From Gammaproteobacteria bacterium (GTDB lineage: Bacteria > Pseudomonadota > Gammaproteobacteria > Natronospirales > REEB76): a stretch of 64,000 nucleotides of DNA. Shown here in pieces: positions 43,748 through 53,218 of the stretch. The notes under the pieces are model-generated. The model ran no database searches. It saw only the letters and a list, made by a program, of their open reading frames with translations, and was not told the DNA's origin. The stretch spans positions 372,001 through 436,000 of the forward strand of contig DASVOS010000004.1 in assembly GCA_036383255.1 (NCBI GenBank). The letters run 5' to 3'. Made by a program: the position numbers and the translations under genes. The first letter of the stretch is position 1; every line of letters starts with the position of its first letter.

Positions 43748-45474
43748 AGGTCAGGCCCGATGCTGATGTGGATGTGGATGCGGTCCAGGTCCGGGCGCTT
43801 GATCGGGTGGGCCACGTCGAAGCGGATCATGCCGATGGGCGTACGCCAGCGCAGTCCGGCGCCCACGCCCTTCTGCAGCGACACGGTGAAGCTGTTGGTG
43901 GCGTCGCCGGCGTCCACGAACGCGGCCACGCCGAAGATCGGCCCGAACAGGTGGTCGATCTCGACGCTGCCCACCGTGAGGTCCTTGCCGCCCACGTTGT
44001 TGCCGTTCGCATCGCGCACGCCGAGGGAGTTGTAGTCGAAGCCGCGCACACTCTGGTCGCCGCCGGCGAAGAAGCGCTGCGAGATCGGCAGCTCGTTGAA
44101 GCTCTCCACCGCGGTGCCGGCGACCTCGCCGCGCAGCAGCAGGCTGTCCGCGTCGCTGAGCGGGATCAGCAGCTTGCCCATGAGGTGCAGCTGCGCGAAG
44201 CTCGTGTCCGAGAACAGCGAGTCGCTGGCGCCGCGCAGGTCCGCGGACAGGCGGTAGCCGCGGGTGGGCAGGATCAGGTCGTCGCTCTTGCTGCGCGACA
44301 CGGTGACGCCGGGCAGCAGCAGCCGGCTGCGCGTCACCACGCCCTCCACCTCGCTGCGGTCGTGCTGCAGCTGCAGGTACTGGTTCAGCGACCAGGCGCC
44401 CGGCGAGCTGAAGCGGCTCACGCCCAGGATGTCGGTGTAGGCGATCGCGTTGCCCAGCACCTCGCGGCTGTTGCCGTAGCTGTACACAAGACGTTCGCTG
44501 GCCGGGTCGCTCAGCGGCACGGTGTAGTTGACGAGGAAGCTGCGCATCACCCGCGAGAACTGGGTCTGCACGCTCAGGGTGTGGCCCCGGCCGTTGAGGC
44601 GGCGGTTGGCCCAGCCCAGCGTCAGGCGCGGGCCGGTGTCGGTGCCGTAGCCCGCGCCCACGGTGTACTTGTTGCGCTTGCGCGGCGTCAGCGTCACCCG
44701 CACCGGGATGCGCCGGTCGGCGGCCTCGCCGCGCAGCGCCTCCACGTTCACCGAGTTGAAGTAGTCGGCGTCGTTGAGTGCGTACTGCAGCGACAGCAGC
44801 GCCTCGTTGTCGAAGGGGTCGCCGGGCTTGAACCTGACGTAGCGCTCCAGGAACGCCGGGTCCATGAAGTCCTGCACGAAGCTCACGGCGCCGAAGAAGT
44901 AGCGCGGGCCGGTGTTGAAGCGCAGCGTGATGTCGGCCCAGCGCTCCTGGGGGTTGACCGCCAGGCGAGTCTCGGTGAAGCGCGCGTCGATGTAGCCGCG
45001 CCGCGCCGCCAGCTCCTGCAGCGTGCGCTTGCTCTGCTCGTAGGCCTTCTGGTCGAGCGTGTCGCCCGCCTTGTAGGGCAGCGAGGCGAAGAACTGGTCG
45101 TACACGTCGTCGAGCTTGCCGGCGCCGGTCAGGATCACCTCCACGTGCCGCACCTTCACCGGCGGCGGCAGCGTCACGCTGTAGTGCGCCGCCCAGCCGT
45201 CGCCCACGGGGGTGAGCTTCGACTCCACGCGGGTGCCGTAGTAGCCGAAGGGCTGCAGCGACTGGCGGATCTCGTCCGGCGCCCGCGCGTCCAGCCGCTC
45301 GACCATGCTCTCGGTGAGGTTGGGCGCGTCCCGGTAGGACGCGATGCTGAGGTAGGCCATCACGTTCTTGAGCAGCACCCCGTCCACGCCGTCCACCGTC
45401 ACGTCCACGTGCGGGGCCGCCGCCGCGGCGCGGGCCCAGGCCAGCAGGAAGAGCAGCAGCGCGCCGCGCCGCAT
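43744..45474 (-). CDS. tamA: Outer-membrane assembly module TamA (Omp85 family)
   Basis: The 576-residue protein has a signal peptide, three POTRA-like repeats (about residues 22-270) and a 16-strand barrel. The Omp85 loop-6 motif VRGFDY is visible (SVRGFDYNSLG), and a C-terminal strand ends in SIGPDL. It is the outer-membrane partner of TamB. The start ATG overlaps the peptidase stop by one base (TGATG). Confidence 0.93.
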   Translation of the reverse strand: MRRGALLLFLLAWARAAAAAPHVDVTVDGVDGVLLKNVMAYLSIASYRDAPNLTESMVERLDARAPDEIRQSLQPFGYYGTRVESKLTPVGDGWAAHYSVTLPPPVKVRHVEVILTGAGKLDDVYDQFFASLPYKAGDTLDQKAYEQSKRTLQELAARRGYIDARFTETRLAVNPQERWADITLRFNTGPRYFFGAVSFVQDFMDPAFLERYVRFKPGDPFDNEALLSLQYALNDADYFNSVNVEALRGEAADRRIPVRVTLTPRKRNKYTVGAGYGTDTGPRLTLGWANRRLNGRGHTLSVQTQFSRVMRSFLVNYTVPLSDPASERLVYSYGNSREVLGNAIAYTDILGVSRFSSPGAWSLNQYLQLQHDRSEVEGVVTRSRLLLPGVTVSRSKSDDLILPTRGYRLSADLRGASDSLFSDTSFAQLHLMGKLLIPLSDADSLLLRGEVAGTAVESFNELPISQRFFAGGDQSVRGFDYNSLGVRDANGNNVGGKDLTVGSVEIDHLFGPIFGVAAFVDAGDATNSFTVSLQKGVGAGLRWRTPIGMIRFDVAHPIKRPDLDRIHIHISIGPDL

Positions 45475-47369
45475 CAGCCGGCGAGCTCCAGCGGCGCGAG
45501 CGCGTCCGCGGGTGTGAGGCCGAACACCTGCGCGTAGAACGCCAGTTCCGCCTCCAGCACGCGGCGCAGGGTGTCGGCGCGGCGGAAGCCATGGCCCTCC
45601 TCGGGGAAAGTGAGGCAGGCGGTGGGCACGCCGTTGCCCTTGAGCGCCAGCACCATGCGCGCGGTCTGGTCCGGCGGCACCACGGTGTCCTTGAGGCCCT
45701 GGAAGAACAGCACCGGCACGCGGATGCGTGCCGCCGCATGCAGCGGCGAGCGTTCGCGGTACACCTCGCGCGCCGCCGGCCAGGGGCCGAGCAGCATGTC
45801 GCCGTAGCGTGCCTCGAACTTGTGGGTGTCGGTCATGGCGGTCTCGAGTTCGCTGATGCCGTACTGGATGGAGGCGGCGCGGAACGCATCGCGGAACGCC
45901 ACCGCCGCGAGCGCGGTGAAGCCGCCGGCGCTGGAGCCGCTCACGGCGGCGCGGCAGGGGTCGGCGAGGCCCTTACCGGCAAGGTACGCGAGCGCGCGCA
46001 CGCAATCCTCGATGTCCTTCACACCCCACTCGCCGGCGAGGCTGCGCCGGTAGGCGCGGCCGTAGCCGGTGCTGCCCCGGTAGTTGAGGTCGAACAGCGC
46101 GAAGCCGCGGCTGGTCCAGAACTGCACGCGCGGCTCCAGCGCGGCCCCGTTCATGGAAGTGGGCCCGCCGTGGCAGCGCAGGATGAGGGGCGGCCGCTCG
46201 CCCTCGGGGACTGCACATGACCCATGGGCAGGCGGGTAGTACCAACCGTGGGCCGTCTCGCCCCCGGAAGTGGGGAAGCTCACCGCCTCGGCACGGCTTA
46301 TGTAACCGTCCTGCAGGGCGAATCCCGGGCCGCTCACCTTCGCCAGCGCACCGGGCTCGCCCGCTACCACCGCCGGCGCCGCGTCCCAGGCGCCGCCCAC
46401 CAGGGCGATACGTCCTTCCGCTGCGTCCAGATGCTCGATGTGGGTATAACGCGCCTCCAGGGGCTGGCGCTTACCGCCGGCTCCGATCCGCACCAGGCTC
46501 GAGGCGCCGCGCTCGACCCGCACCGCGGCGACCCCGCCTCCGGCGAGGAAGCCGTAGCTCGACATGCCGAAGTTCCACTGGGCGTAGCCGTAGTCCGCCG
46601 CGTCCGGGCAGAGCGCCTCGGCCTTGCCGCCGGCGTATCTATAGAGGTTCCACCAGCCGGTCCTGTCCGACACGAAGTGCAGCAGGCCCTCCGGCGACCA
46701 GCGGGGCTGGAAGATGGACTCCTCCGGGCCGCCGGCGATGCGGCGCGCGTCCCGCAGCGAACCATCGGCGGCGATCCTGGCGAGCCAGAGCTCGCAGCCG
46801 TCCCAGGGCATCTGCGGGTCGTCCCAGGCGAGCCAGGCGAGTTGCCCGCCATCCGGCGAGAGCGCCGGCGAGCTGAAGAAGTCGCGGCCCTGGGCGAGCG
46901 GCGTGAGGGCACCGTCTTCGAGCGACACCGCCACCAGCGCATCCTCCGGCCGCGCGCCGTCCGTGTCCTCGCACACGCAGAGGAGCCGCCCGCGTGGTGC
47001 ATCCCATGACAGATCCGCGTAGCGGCGCGGGCCCGGCTCGGTGATGCGCCGCGGCGCGGCATCTTCCAGCTTATAGATGCATTGGTCCGCGTCGTTGCAG
47101 AAGAACACGCCACCGGCGGTGACGGAATAGGCGCCGCCGCCATACTCATGGGCGCGGCTGCGCACGCTGAAGGGGCGCGGCGTGAGGTCATGGTTCGCGC
47201 CGCCTGCGTGGTGCACCAGCACCACCCGCCCGCCTTCCTCGGGCCGGCCTTCCAGCCAGTAGGTGCCGTCGGCGGCCGCGCGGGGCTGCATCAGGCGCCG
47301 CTGCGCCCCGGCCGCCATCTCCACCGACAGGGGCGAGGGCCAGCTGCCGCAGGCCGCGGCGCGCTTCAT
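45474..47369 (-). CDS. S9 family prolyl-oligopeptidase-like serine peptidase
   Basis: The 631-residue protein combines an N-terminal seven-blade propeller (repeats such as SPDGGQLAWLAWDDPQMPWDG) with a C-terminal alpha/beta hydrolase domain. The latter has the nucleophile motif SGSSAGGF, acid in LKDTVVPPDQ and His in EEGHGFRR. No signal peptide is evident, so it should be cytoplasmic, acting on oligopeptides. It overlaps the NRDE gene by 4 nt and tamA by 1 nt, which places it in the middle of the tam operon. Confidence 0.88.
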   Translation of the reverse strand: MKRAAACGSWPSPLSVEMAAGAQRRLMQPRAAADGTYWLEGRPEEGGRVVLVHHAGGANHDLTPRPFSVRSRAHEYGGGAYSVTAGGVFFCNDADQCIYKLEDAAPRRITEPGPRRYADLSWDAPRGRLLCVCEDTDGARPEDALVAVSLEDGALTPLAQGRDFFSSPALSPDGGQLAWLAWDDPQMPWDGCELWLARIAADGSLRDARRIAGGPEESIFQPRWSPEGLLHFVSDRTGWWNLYRYAGGKAEALCPDAADYGYAQWNFGMSSYGFLAGGGVAAVRVERGASSLVRIGAGGKRQPLEARYTHIEHLDAAEGRIALVGGAWDAAPAVVAGEPGALAKVSGPGFALQDGYISRAEAVSFPTSGGETAHGWYYPPAHGSCAVPEGERPPLILRCHGGPTSMNGAALEPRVQFWTSRGFALFDLNYRGSTGYGRAYRRSLAGEWGVKDIEDCVRALAYLAGKGLADPCRAAVSGSSAGGFTALAAVAFRDAFRAASIQYGISELETAMTDTHKFEARYGDMLLGPWPAAREVYRERSPLHAAARIRVPVLFFQGLKDTVVPPDQTARMVLALKGNGVPTACLTFPEEGHGFRRADTLRRVLEAELAFYAQVFGLTPADALAPLELAG

Positions 47370-48133
47370 GGCTCCGCCGCGAGCTGGAAGCGGCGGGTCT
47401 CGAGGCTCTCGCCGGCGGCGTCGAAGCGCCGCTCCGCGAACTGGATGCCGCCGTCCCGGTGCAGCAGCAGCAGCGTGGAGCAGCGGGTGCCGTAGTCGGG
47501 ATCCACCATGAACGCCGCGGAGGCGAGCCGCTCCCGCTCCAGGCCGATGCCCGTATCCGGCAGCGCGTCGTCCGCCGCCGGCCTGCGGTCCGCCAGCAGG
47601 CGGAACAATGCCTCGCTGGTGACGGCGCCGGTCTCGAGCAAGAGCTTCATGCGCGTGGCCGCGGAACGCACCTTGGGCCAGGGCGTGTCCAGGAGGTGGT
47701 TGCTGAGGCCATGGATGCCGGGCTCCACCTCAGCGGGGACGCCGCCGCGGTTCGAGTAGTAGTGCAGCGACTCACGGTCGCCGCAGAGGAGGCCGAACGC
47801 GCCGTACTCGCCGGCGCGCTGCTCCACCTCATGCAGATAGCCGGCGGCGGAGAGGTCCCCGGTGAGGAAGCCCGTGGTGAGCTCACCACGGGAGCGCGGC
47901 GCCTTCGGCGGATGGAGGCCGTCGCGGTAGTTGGTGATCACGGCATAGCGTCCGCCGGCGGTCACTCCAAGCCACGTACCGCCCGCTTCCAGGTCGCGTC
48001 CGGCCAGGAGTTGCGGCGCCTCGGGCCAGAATGCCGCTGGCGCGGCGGCGCGCGCGTGACGCTCGTCCCGGTTGCCAGCGAGGATCAGGCTGTAGTCGGG
48101 ATGCGCGCGCAGAGCGAATACGAGCAGGCACAT
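47366..48133 (-). CDS. NRDE family protein (TANGO2-like)
   Basis: The 255-residue protein begins with the family signature MCLLVFAL...YSLILAGNRDE, with Cys2 as a possible N-terminal nucleophile after Met removal; GGTWLGVTAGGRYAVITNYRD follows. The relative TANGO2 is linked to haem or acyl-CoA handling in eukaryotes; the bacterial role is open. A consensus TATAAT ends 5 nt before the ATG with no Shine-Dalgarno sequence, so the whole NRDE-S9-tamA-tamB operon may start as a leaderless mRNA. Confidence 0.85.
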   Translation of the reverse strand: MCLLVFALRAHPDYSLILAGNRDERHARAAAPAAFWPEAPQLLAGRDLEAGGTWLGVTAGGRYAVITNYRDGLHPPKAPRSRGELTTGFLTGDLSAAGYLHEVEQRAGEYGAFGLLCGDRESLHYYSNRGGVPAEVEPGIHGLSNHLLDTPWPKVRSAATRMKLLLETGAVTSEALFRLLADRRPAADDALPDTGIGLERERLASAAFMVDPDYGTRCSTLLLLHRDGGIQFAERRFDAAGESLETRRFQLAAEP

Positions 48134-48138
48134 ATCAC

Positions 48139-48144
48139 ATTATA
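48139..48144 (-). promoter_or_regulatory. Consensus -10 element of a leaderless NRDE-tam operon transcript
   Basis: On the minus strand a perfect TATAAT is separated from the NRDE ATG by only GTGAT (5 nt). The -35 region would fall in the left arm of repeat copy C. Confidence 0.55.
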
Positions 48145-48157
48145 TGGCTGTGAAAGC

Positions 48158-48286
48158 GCCCCAAAGCTACTGCGCTTGGCATAGCTTCGTTGCGGTCCGG
48201 CTCGCGCTCCTCACGTACCTTAAGAGTACGCTCCGGGCGCTCGCCTCCCGCGCCTCACTCTGCCTTCGCTCGCTACGCTTTGGGGC
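48158..48286. repeat. Palindromic repeat element, copy C (129 bp)
   Basis: The outer arms GCCCCAAAGC (48158-48167) and GCTTTGGGGC (48277-48286) are exact complements and differ in sequence from those of copies A and B. The core shares TACTGCGCTTGGC, a CACGTAC...AGAGTACGCTCC mini-hairpin and GCCTTCGCTCGCTACG. The right part encodes the last residues and stop of the EamA gene. Confidence 0.8.
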
Positions 48287-49184
48287 TCGTATATCTTTTC
48301 CGCGCGGCCAAGGGCAGGAGCGCGAGACCGGCGAAGATCAGCAGCATGCCAGCCAGTTCCTCTACAGGCGGCCGTTCGCCCAACTGCAGCCAGCCGCTCA
48401 TGACCCCCACCACGGGTACGATCAGCGAGGAAAGGCCGCTGATGGTGGCCGGGAGCCGGCCCACGATGAACAGCCACAGGAGCCAGGCCAGGGCGGTGGC
48501 GAACACCACGTTGTAGAGCAGTACCACCGTGAACACCGGCGTCCAGTCGGTGGCACGCCCCGGCACCAGCCAGGCCAGCAGCGCCAATGGCAGCGAACCC
48601 AGCACCATCTGCCAGCCCGTGAGGGACAGGAGCTCCCAGCGGTCCTTGACAGGGATCCGCTTCACCACCAGCACCGACAGCGCCCAGGCGATGCCGCCGC
48701 CGATGGCGAGCGCGCTGCTGCCGAGGTCGGCGCCGTGGCGCCAGGGGGCGAAGATCAGGGTGAGGCCGAGGAAGGCCAGCAGCACCGCCAGCCACTGCAG
48801 GCCCTTCAGGCGCTCGCCCAGGAAGAACGGGGCGAACAGCAGCAGCCAGAACGGCATGGTGAACACCAGCACCGCGCTCTTGCCGGCGCCGCCGTGCACC
48901 AGCGCCCAGGTGGTGCAGCCGGTGAATATGCTGGTCTGCAGGAGGCCGAGCAAGAGCACGCGCCGGGGATGCGGCGGCATGAGGCGCTGGCGCGCGAGCG
49001 GCAGCACCGCGAGCAGCAACAGGCCGCCGCCCAGGCAGCGTTGCGCGCCGAAGGTGAAGGGCGCCACGTAGTCCAGCGCGACCTTCACCGCCACCCAGTT
49101 GTAGCCCCACACCAGGGCCAGGAAGCCGAACGCGGCGAGCGCGGCGCCGTCCAGCCTCGCCTCGGTGTGCAGCTCAGCGTTCAA
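48273..49184 (-). CDS. EamA/DMT family transporter
   Basis: The 303-residue inner-membrane protein has ten transmembrane helices in two EamA repeats (about residues 15-145 and 155-290), with FGAQRCLGGGLLLLAVLPLAR in the first. DMT exporters move amino acids or metabolites outward. Its last residues (TSPKA) and stop lie inside repeat copy C, so the element has reshaped the C-terminus. Its start overlaps the nudC stop by 4 nt. Confidence 0.85.
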   Translation of the reverse strand: MNAELHTEARLDGAALAAFGFLALVWGYNWVAVKVALDYVAPFTFGAQRCLGGGLLLLAVLPLARQRLMPPHPRRVLLLGLLQTSIFTGCTTWALVHGGAGKSAVLVFTMPFWLLLFAPFFLGERLKGLQWLAVLLAFLGLTLIFAPWRHGADLGSSALAIGGGIAWALSVLVVKRIPVKDRWELLSLTGWQMVLGSLPLALLAWLVPGRATDWTPVFTVVLLYNVVFATALAWLLWLFIVGRLPATISGLSSLIVPVVGVMSGWLQLGERPPVEELAGMLLIFAGLALLPLAARKRYTSPKA

Positions 49185-50122
49185 CGCTGCGCCGCCCGGT
49201 TCGGGTCCGCGTGCCTCAGCTCCGCGAAGGAGCGGCCCGCTTCCTCCTCGAACCAGGCCTTTATCAACCTGTAGGAGATGGACCGGCTCGGCGGCATCAT
49301 CAGTCCCTGGTCCACCGACGCCGCGATCTCATCGCGCGAAAACCAGGCGGCGTGCTCCAGCTCGCCGTCGTTGCAGCGGATCGCGCTGCTCGCGGCCTCG
49401 GCGCGGAAGCCCAGCATGAGCGAACCCGGATACGGCCAGGGCTGTGAAGATTGGTAACGGATGCTGCTTACCTCGATGTTGGTCTCTTCGCGCACTTCCC
49501 GCGCCACCGCCGCCTCCAGCGTCTCGCCGTGTTCCACGAAGCCGGCGATGGTGGAGTAGCGGCCCTTGGGCCAGGAAGCCTGCCGCCCCAGCAGGCAGCG
49601 CGTGCCGTCCGTCACCAGCACGATGATGGCGGGATCGATGCGCGGGAAGAACGCGGCGCCGCAGGCGGGGCAGGCGCGCTCATGGCCGGCGCGGCGGCTC
49701 TCGGTGGGCGCGCCGCAGCGGCCGCAGTGCCGGTGCATGCGGTGCCAGTGCACCATGGCGCGGGCGTAGCCGAGCAGCGCCAGCTCGTCCGCGGGCAGGA
49801 GCGCGCTCACCCCGCGCAGGTCGTCGTGCCGCGCCTCAGGCAGCTCCGCGCCTTCCTCGAGGCCGAGCGCGAAGCAGGGACGGCCGTCGAGTTCGCCCAG
49901 CAGCACGCGGCAGAACGCCGCTTGCACGAGAGGCCGCGCGATGGAGGCATCCAGCAGCAGCGCGCGCGGCGCATCGCCCGCCCAAGTGTAGGAGCTTAGG
50001 TTCCCGCGCACCGGCACGTAGCGCGTCCCGGCGTCCGCCAGCGCCGCCGCGAGCCAGGCGGCGTCGCGGCGCCGCGCGTCCAGGCGCTCGGCGTCGAAAT
50101 GGAACGGGATGATGTCGTGCAT
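49181..50122 (-). CDS. nudC: NAD+ diphosphatase NudC
   Basis: NudC hydrolyses NAD(H) to NMN and AMP and removes NAD caps from RNA. The 313-residue protein has an N-terminal domain, a zinc ribbon (CGRCGAPT...CPACG, four Cys), the Nudix box GFVEHGETLEAAVAREVREETNIEV and the NADH-specific signature SQPWPYP directly after it. The start at 50122 (MHDIIPFHFD) was chosen; the upstream frame overlaps the HIT gene. A GATAAT box lies about 28 nt upstream. Confidence 0.92.
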   Translation of the reverse strand: MHDIIPFHFDAERLDARRRDAAWLAAALADAGTRYVPVRGNLSSYTWAGDAPRALLLDASIARPLVQAAFCRVLLGELDGRPCFALGLEEGAELPEARHDDLRGVSALLPADELALLGYARAMVHWHRMHRHCGRCGAPTESRRAGHERACPACGAAFFPRIDPAIIVLVTDGTRCLLGRQASWPKGRYSTIAGFVEHGETLEAAVAREVREETNIEVSSIRYQSSQPWPYPGSLMLGFRAEAASSAIRCNDGELEHAAWFSRDEIAASVDQGLMMPPSRSISYRLIKAWFEEEAGRSFAELRHADPNRAAQR

Positions 50123-50166
50123 GGTCCGGGGCAGGGGCGAGGGGCGCCCATTATCGCACGCCGTGT

Positions 50167-50586
50167 TCAGGCTTCCTTCAGCGCATCGCCCAGCAGCGAG
50201 CGCATCAGCGCCGCGAGTTTCTCGGCCTCGGCCGCGTAGTAGCGCTTGGCCGGGAGCTTGCCCCACACCGGCTGGGGCCAAGCCGGGTCGTGGCGGTAGC
50301 GCACGATGTGGTGCACGTGCAGCTGCGGCACTTGGTTGCCGAGCGCGGCGAGGTTGAGCTTGTCCGGCGCGAAGCCGCGCATCAGTGCGCGCGCGAGCAG
50401 CGCCGACTCGTCCCAAAGCTGCGCGCGCTCCTCGTCGCCGAGCTCGTGCACCTCGCGCAGGCCTTCGCGCTGCGGCACCAGGATGAACCAGGGGTAGTTC
50501 GCGTCGTCCATCAGCAAGAGGCGGCAGAGGCCGAGCGAGCCCAGGTCCCGGCAGTCCTTGGCGAGTTGCGGATGGAGTTCGAACAT
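50167..50586 (-). CDS. HIT domain hydrolase
   Basis: The 139-residue protein has the histidine-triad motif QLHVHHIVR and the N-terminal FELHPQLAKDCRDLG typical of proteobacterial HIT proteins, which cleave nucleotide phosphoramidates or dinucleoside polyphosphates. The start at 50586 matches family starts; an ATG at 50643 adds an implausible leader. It lies 44 nt upstream of nudC, so two nucleotide hydrolases sit together. Confidence 0.85.
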   Translation of the reverse strand: MFELHPQLAKDCRDLGSLGLCRLLLMDDANYPWFILVPQREGLREVHELGDEERAQLWDESALLARALMRGFAPDKLNLAALGNQVPQLHVHHIVRYRHDPAWPQPVWGKLPAKRYYAAEAEKLAALMRSLLGDALKEA

Positions 50587-50699
50587 CGGGCACCGATATG
50601 TTGAATGGCGTGGGACTTCGGACCCGGGGTCCCGGAGCGGCATGTTAAGCTGTTTTACATTATCCCTTGAATCGCCGGTCCCGGGGTACGCGACGCGTC

Positions 50700-53213
50700 A
50701 TGAGCGCTTCCAGCAAGGCCCTGCGTTATGCTGCGCTCGCCGTCCTGCTCACCGGCGTGTATTTCCTGTGCAACTACCTGCCGCTCTACCTCAAGCTCAC
50801 CCATAACGGGCTCGCCCCGCTGTGGCCCGCCACCGGCCTCAGCATCGCGCTCCTGTGGATCTGGGGCTACCGCTGGTGGCCGGTGATCGTGGTGGGCGAG
50901 GTGCTGAGCGCGCACCTGCTCGGCCGCAGCTGGGCCATGAGCGGTATGAGCGGGACGGCGCAGCTCGGCGAAGCTGTGCTCGCTGCCTGGCTGCTGGACG
51001 GCGTGGGCGTGCAGCCCACGTTCGCCCGCACCCGCGACGTGCTGCTGTTCGGCGTCGCCGGCTGCGTGCTGCCGGCGGTGCTCGGCGGCGCCATCGGCAC
51101 CGCGGGCCTGTACCTCGATGGGCTGGTGACGGCGCCGGCGCTGGCGTCCTCGTGGGGCGGCTGGTGGCTGGGGGACGCCATGGGCGCGCTGATCTTCACG
51201 CCGCTCATCGCCCAGTGGCGGCGCTGGCCGTTCAAGGAGCCGGCGGCCGGGCTGGAGTGGCTGTTCTCGATGCTGGTGCTGTTCCTCTGCGCCGCCGCCA
51301 TCGCGCGCATGCCCGTGTCGCTGGAGTCGAGCCTATTCTTCCTCCTGCTGCCGCTCATCGTGCTGATCTCGGCGCGCAGCGGCGGCGCCGGCGCCAGCAG
51401 CAGCGCCGCGCTGCTCGCGTTGTTCGTGCTCGCCTTCGACCTGCAGGGACTGCAGGACCCGTTCATGGCGGCGGTGCGCGTCGCGTTCGTCGGCGCCAGC
51501 GCCTTCACCGGCCACCTGGTGGCGACCGCGTTCGCGGAACGGCGCGCCGCGGACGCGGCCCTCTCCGCCGAGCAGGACCGCGCGCTGGTGATGCTGCAGG
51601 CGATCGGCGAGGGCGTCATCACCACCCACGCCAACGGCAAGGTCTACTTCATCAACGCGGTGGCGGAGAAGCTCACCGGCTGGCGCGCCGCGGACGCCGT
51701 CGGCCGCGCCATCGAGGACGTGTTCCCGCTCTCGCTCGCGAGCGGCGCCACCGAGGAACACACCGTGCGCCACGCGCTGGTGCAGGGCTCCGTGTCCGAG
51801 ATCCTCACCCGCCGCCTGTTGCGCGACCGGGTCGGCGTGCTGCGTCCCGTGGAGGGTGCCATCACCCTGGCGCGCGGCCGCGACGGCCAGGTCATCGGCG
51901 GCGTGGTGGTGTTCCGCGACGTGTCCGAGGCCGAGCACCTGCGCGAGCGGCTGGTGCACGAGGCCACCCACGACGCGCTCACGGGCCTGCGCAACCGCGC
52001 CGCCTTCGACAAGGAGCTGCGCGAGCTCACCGGCGGCAAGGACCGCCGGCAGAAGCACGCGCTGCTGTATCTGGATCTCGACCAGTTCAAGCTCATCAAT
52101 GACACCCGCGGCCACGAGGTGGGGGACCGGCTCCTGATCGAGCTCACCAAGCGCCTGCGCGCGCTGGTGCACCGTCCGGACGTGATCGCGCGCCTGGGCG
52201 GCGACGAGTTCGGCGTGCTGGTGCTGGACGCGCACGAGAAGACGGTGCAGCTCCTGGCGGAGGAGCTGAGGCGCACGGTGCTCGACTACCGCTTCAAGGA
52301 GCGCGACCTCGTGTTCAGCGTCGGCGTCAGCGTCGGCGTCACGTTCTTCTCGCCGGGCGAGCGCGCGCCGGACGTGCTGAGCCGGGCCGACATCGCCTGC
52401 TACATCGCCAAGGGCGCGGGGCGTAACGCCATCCACGTCTACCGCAGCGACGACCGCAGCATGATGCAGCACCACTCCGAGATGGCTCGCGTCTCGCAGC
52501 TCGAGACCGCCATGGACGAGGGCCGCTTCCGCCTGTTCGGCCAGCGCATCCTGAGGCTAGACGACGCCGCCCGCGACGGCCAGTTCTACGAGGTGCTGCT
52601 GCGCCTGTATGAGGATGGCCAGGTGGTGCCGCCGGCGGCGTTCCTGCCCACCGCCGCGCGCTTCGGCCTCGCCACCCGCATCGACCACTGGGTGGTGGAC
52701 CAGAGCTTCCGTTTCCTGGCCGACAAGCGCGGCCGGGGCATCCGCCTCAGCATCAACCTCGACCCGCGCACGCTCGACAGTCCCGACTTCCCGCGCCACG
52801 TGCAGGAGCAGCGCGCGCGCCACGGTGTGCAGCCGGCGGACGTGTGCTTCGAGGTCACCGAGAACGTGGCGCTGGAGAACCTCACCCGCGCGGTCGAGAC
52901 CATGCACCAGCTCAGCCGCGACGGCTTCCGCTTCGCGCTCGACGACTTCGGCAGCGGCGTGGCGAGCTTCGGCTACCTGCAGCAGCTGCCGGTGCAGTAC
53001 GTGAAGATAGACGGCCGCTTCGTGCAGAAGTTCGGCGAGGACCCGGTCAACCCGCTGGTGGTGCGCACGCTCTCGGAGCTCGCCCGCATGCGCGGCATCC
53101 AGTGCATCGCCGAGTGCGTGGAGAACGCCGCTACCAAGCAGGAACTGAGCAAGCTGGGCGTGGATTTCGGGCAAGGATTTTTCCTGCACAAACCCGAACC
53201 GCTTCCTGCATAA
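50700..53213 (+). CDS. MASE1-PAS-GGDEF-EAL c-di-GMP enzyme
   Basis: The 837-residue membrane protein has a MASE1 sensor with about eight helices (residues about 5-275), a PAS domain (GEGVITTHANGKVYFINAVAEKLTGW), a GGDEF cyclase with intact RLGGDEF, and an EAL phosphodiesterase. The EAL signature reads EVLLR, but the acidic and metal residues LSINLDP, EVTENV, LDDFGSG, VKIDG and IAECVE are kept. The usual inhibitory RxxD before GGDEF reads HRPD, so product inhibition may be lost. The ATG at 50700 fits better than the TTG at 50667. The stop lies 6 nt before repeat copy D. Confidence 0.88.
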   Translation: MSASSKALRYAALAVLLTGVYFLCNYLPLYLKLTHNGLAPLWPATGLSIALLWIWGYRWWPVIVVGEVLSAHLLGRSWAMSGMSGTAQLGEAVLAAWLLDGVGVQPTFARTRDVLLFGVAGCVLPAVLGGAIGTAGLYLDGLVTAPALASSWGGWWLGDAMGALIFTPLIAQWRRWPFKEPAAGLEWLFSMLVLFLCAAAIARMPVSLESSLFFLLLPLIVLISARSGGAGASSSAALLALFVLAFDLQGLQDPFMAAVRVAFVGASAFTGHLVATAFAERRAADAALSAEQDRALVMLQAIGEGVITTHANGKVYFINAVAEKLTGWRAADAVGRAIEDVFPLSLASGATEEHTVRHALVQGSVSEILTRRLLRDRVGVLRPVEGAITLARGRDGQVIGGVVVFRDVSEAEHLRERLVHEATHDALTGLRNRAAFDKELRELTGGKDRRQKHALLYLDLDQFKLINDTRGHEVGDRLLIELTKRLRALVHRPDVIARLGGDEFGVLVLDAHEKTVQLLAEELRRTVLDYRFKERDLVFSVGVSVGVTFFSPGERAPDVLSRADIACYIAKGAGRNAIHVYRSDDRSMMQHHSEMARVSQLETAMDEGRFRLFGQRILRLDDAARDGQFYEVLLRLYEDGQVVPPAAFLPTAARFGLATRIDHWVVDQSFRFLADKRGRGIRLSINLDPRTLDSPDFPRHVQEQRARHGVQPADVCFEVTENVALENLTRAVETMHQLSRDGFRFALDDFGSGVASFGYLQQLPVQYVKIDGRFVQKFGEDPVNPLVVRTLSELARMRGIQCIAECVENAATKQELSKLGVDFGQGFFLHKPEPLPA

Positions 53214-53218
53214 GTTCG

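Noticed and set aside
48144-49274. Long plus-strand frame antisense to the EamA gene
   Set aside because: It is rich in Gln, His and Arg with no domain pattern; the minus-strand frame shows ten membrane helices.
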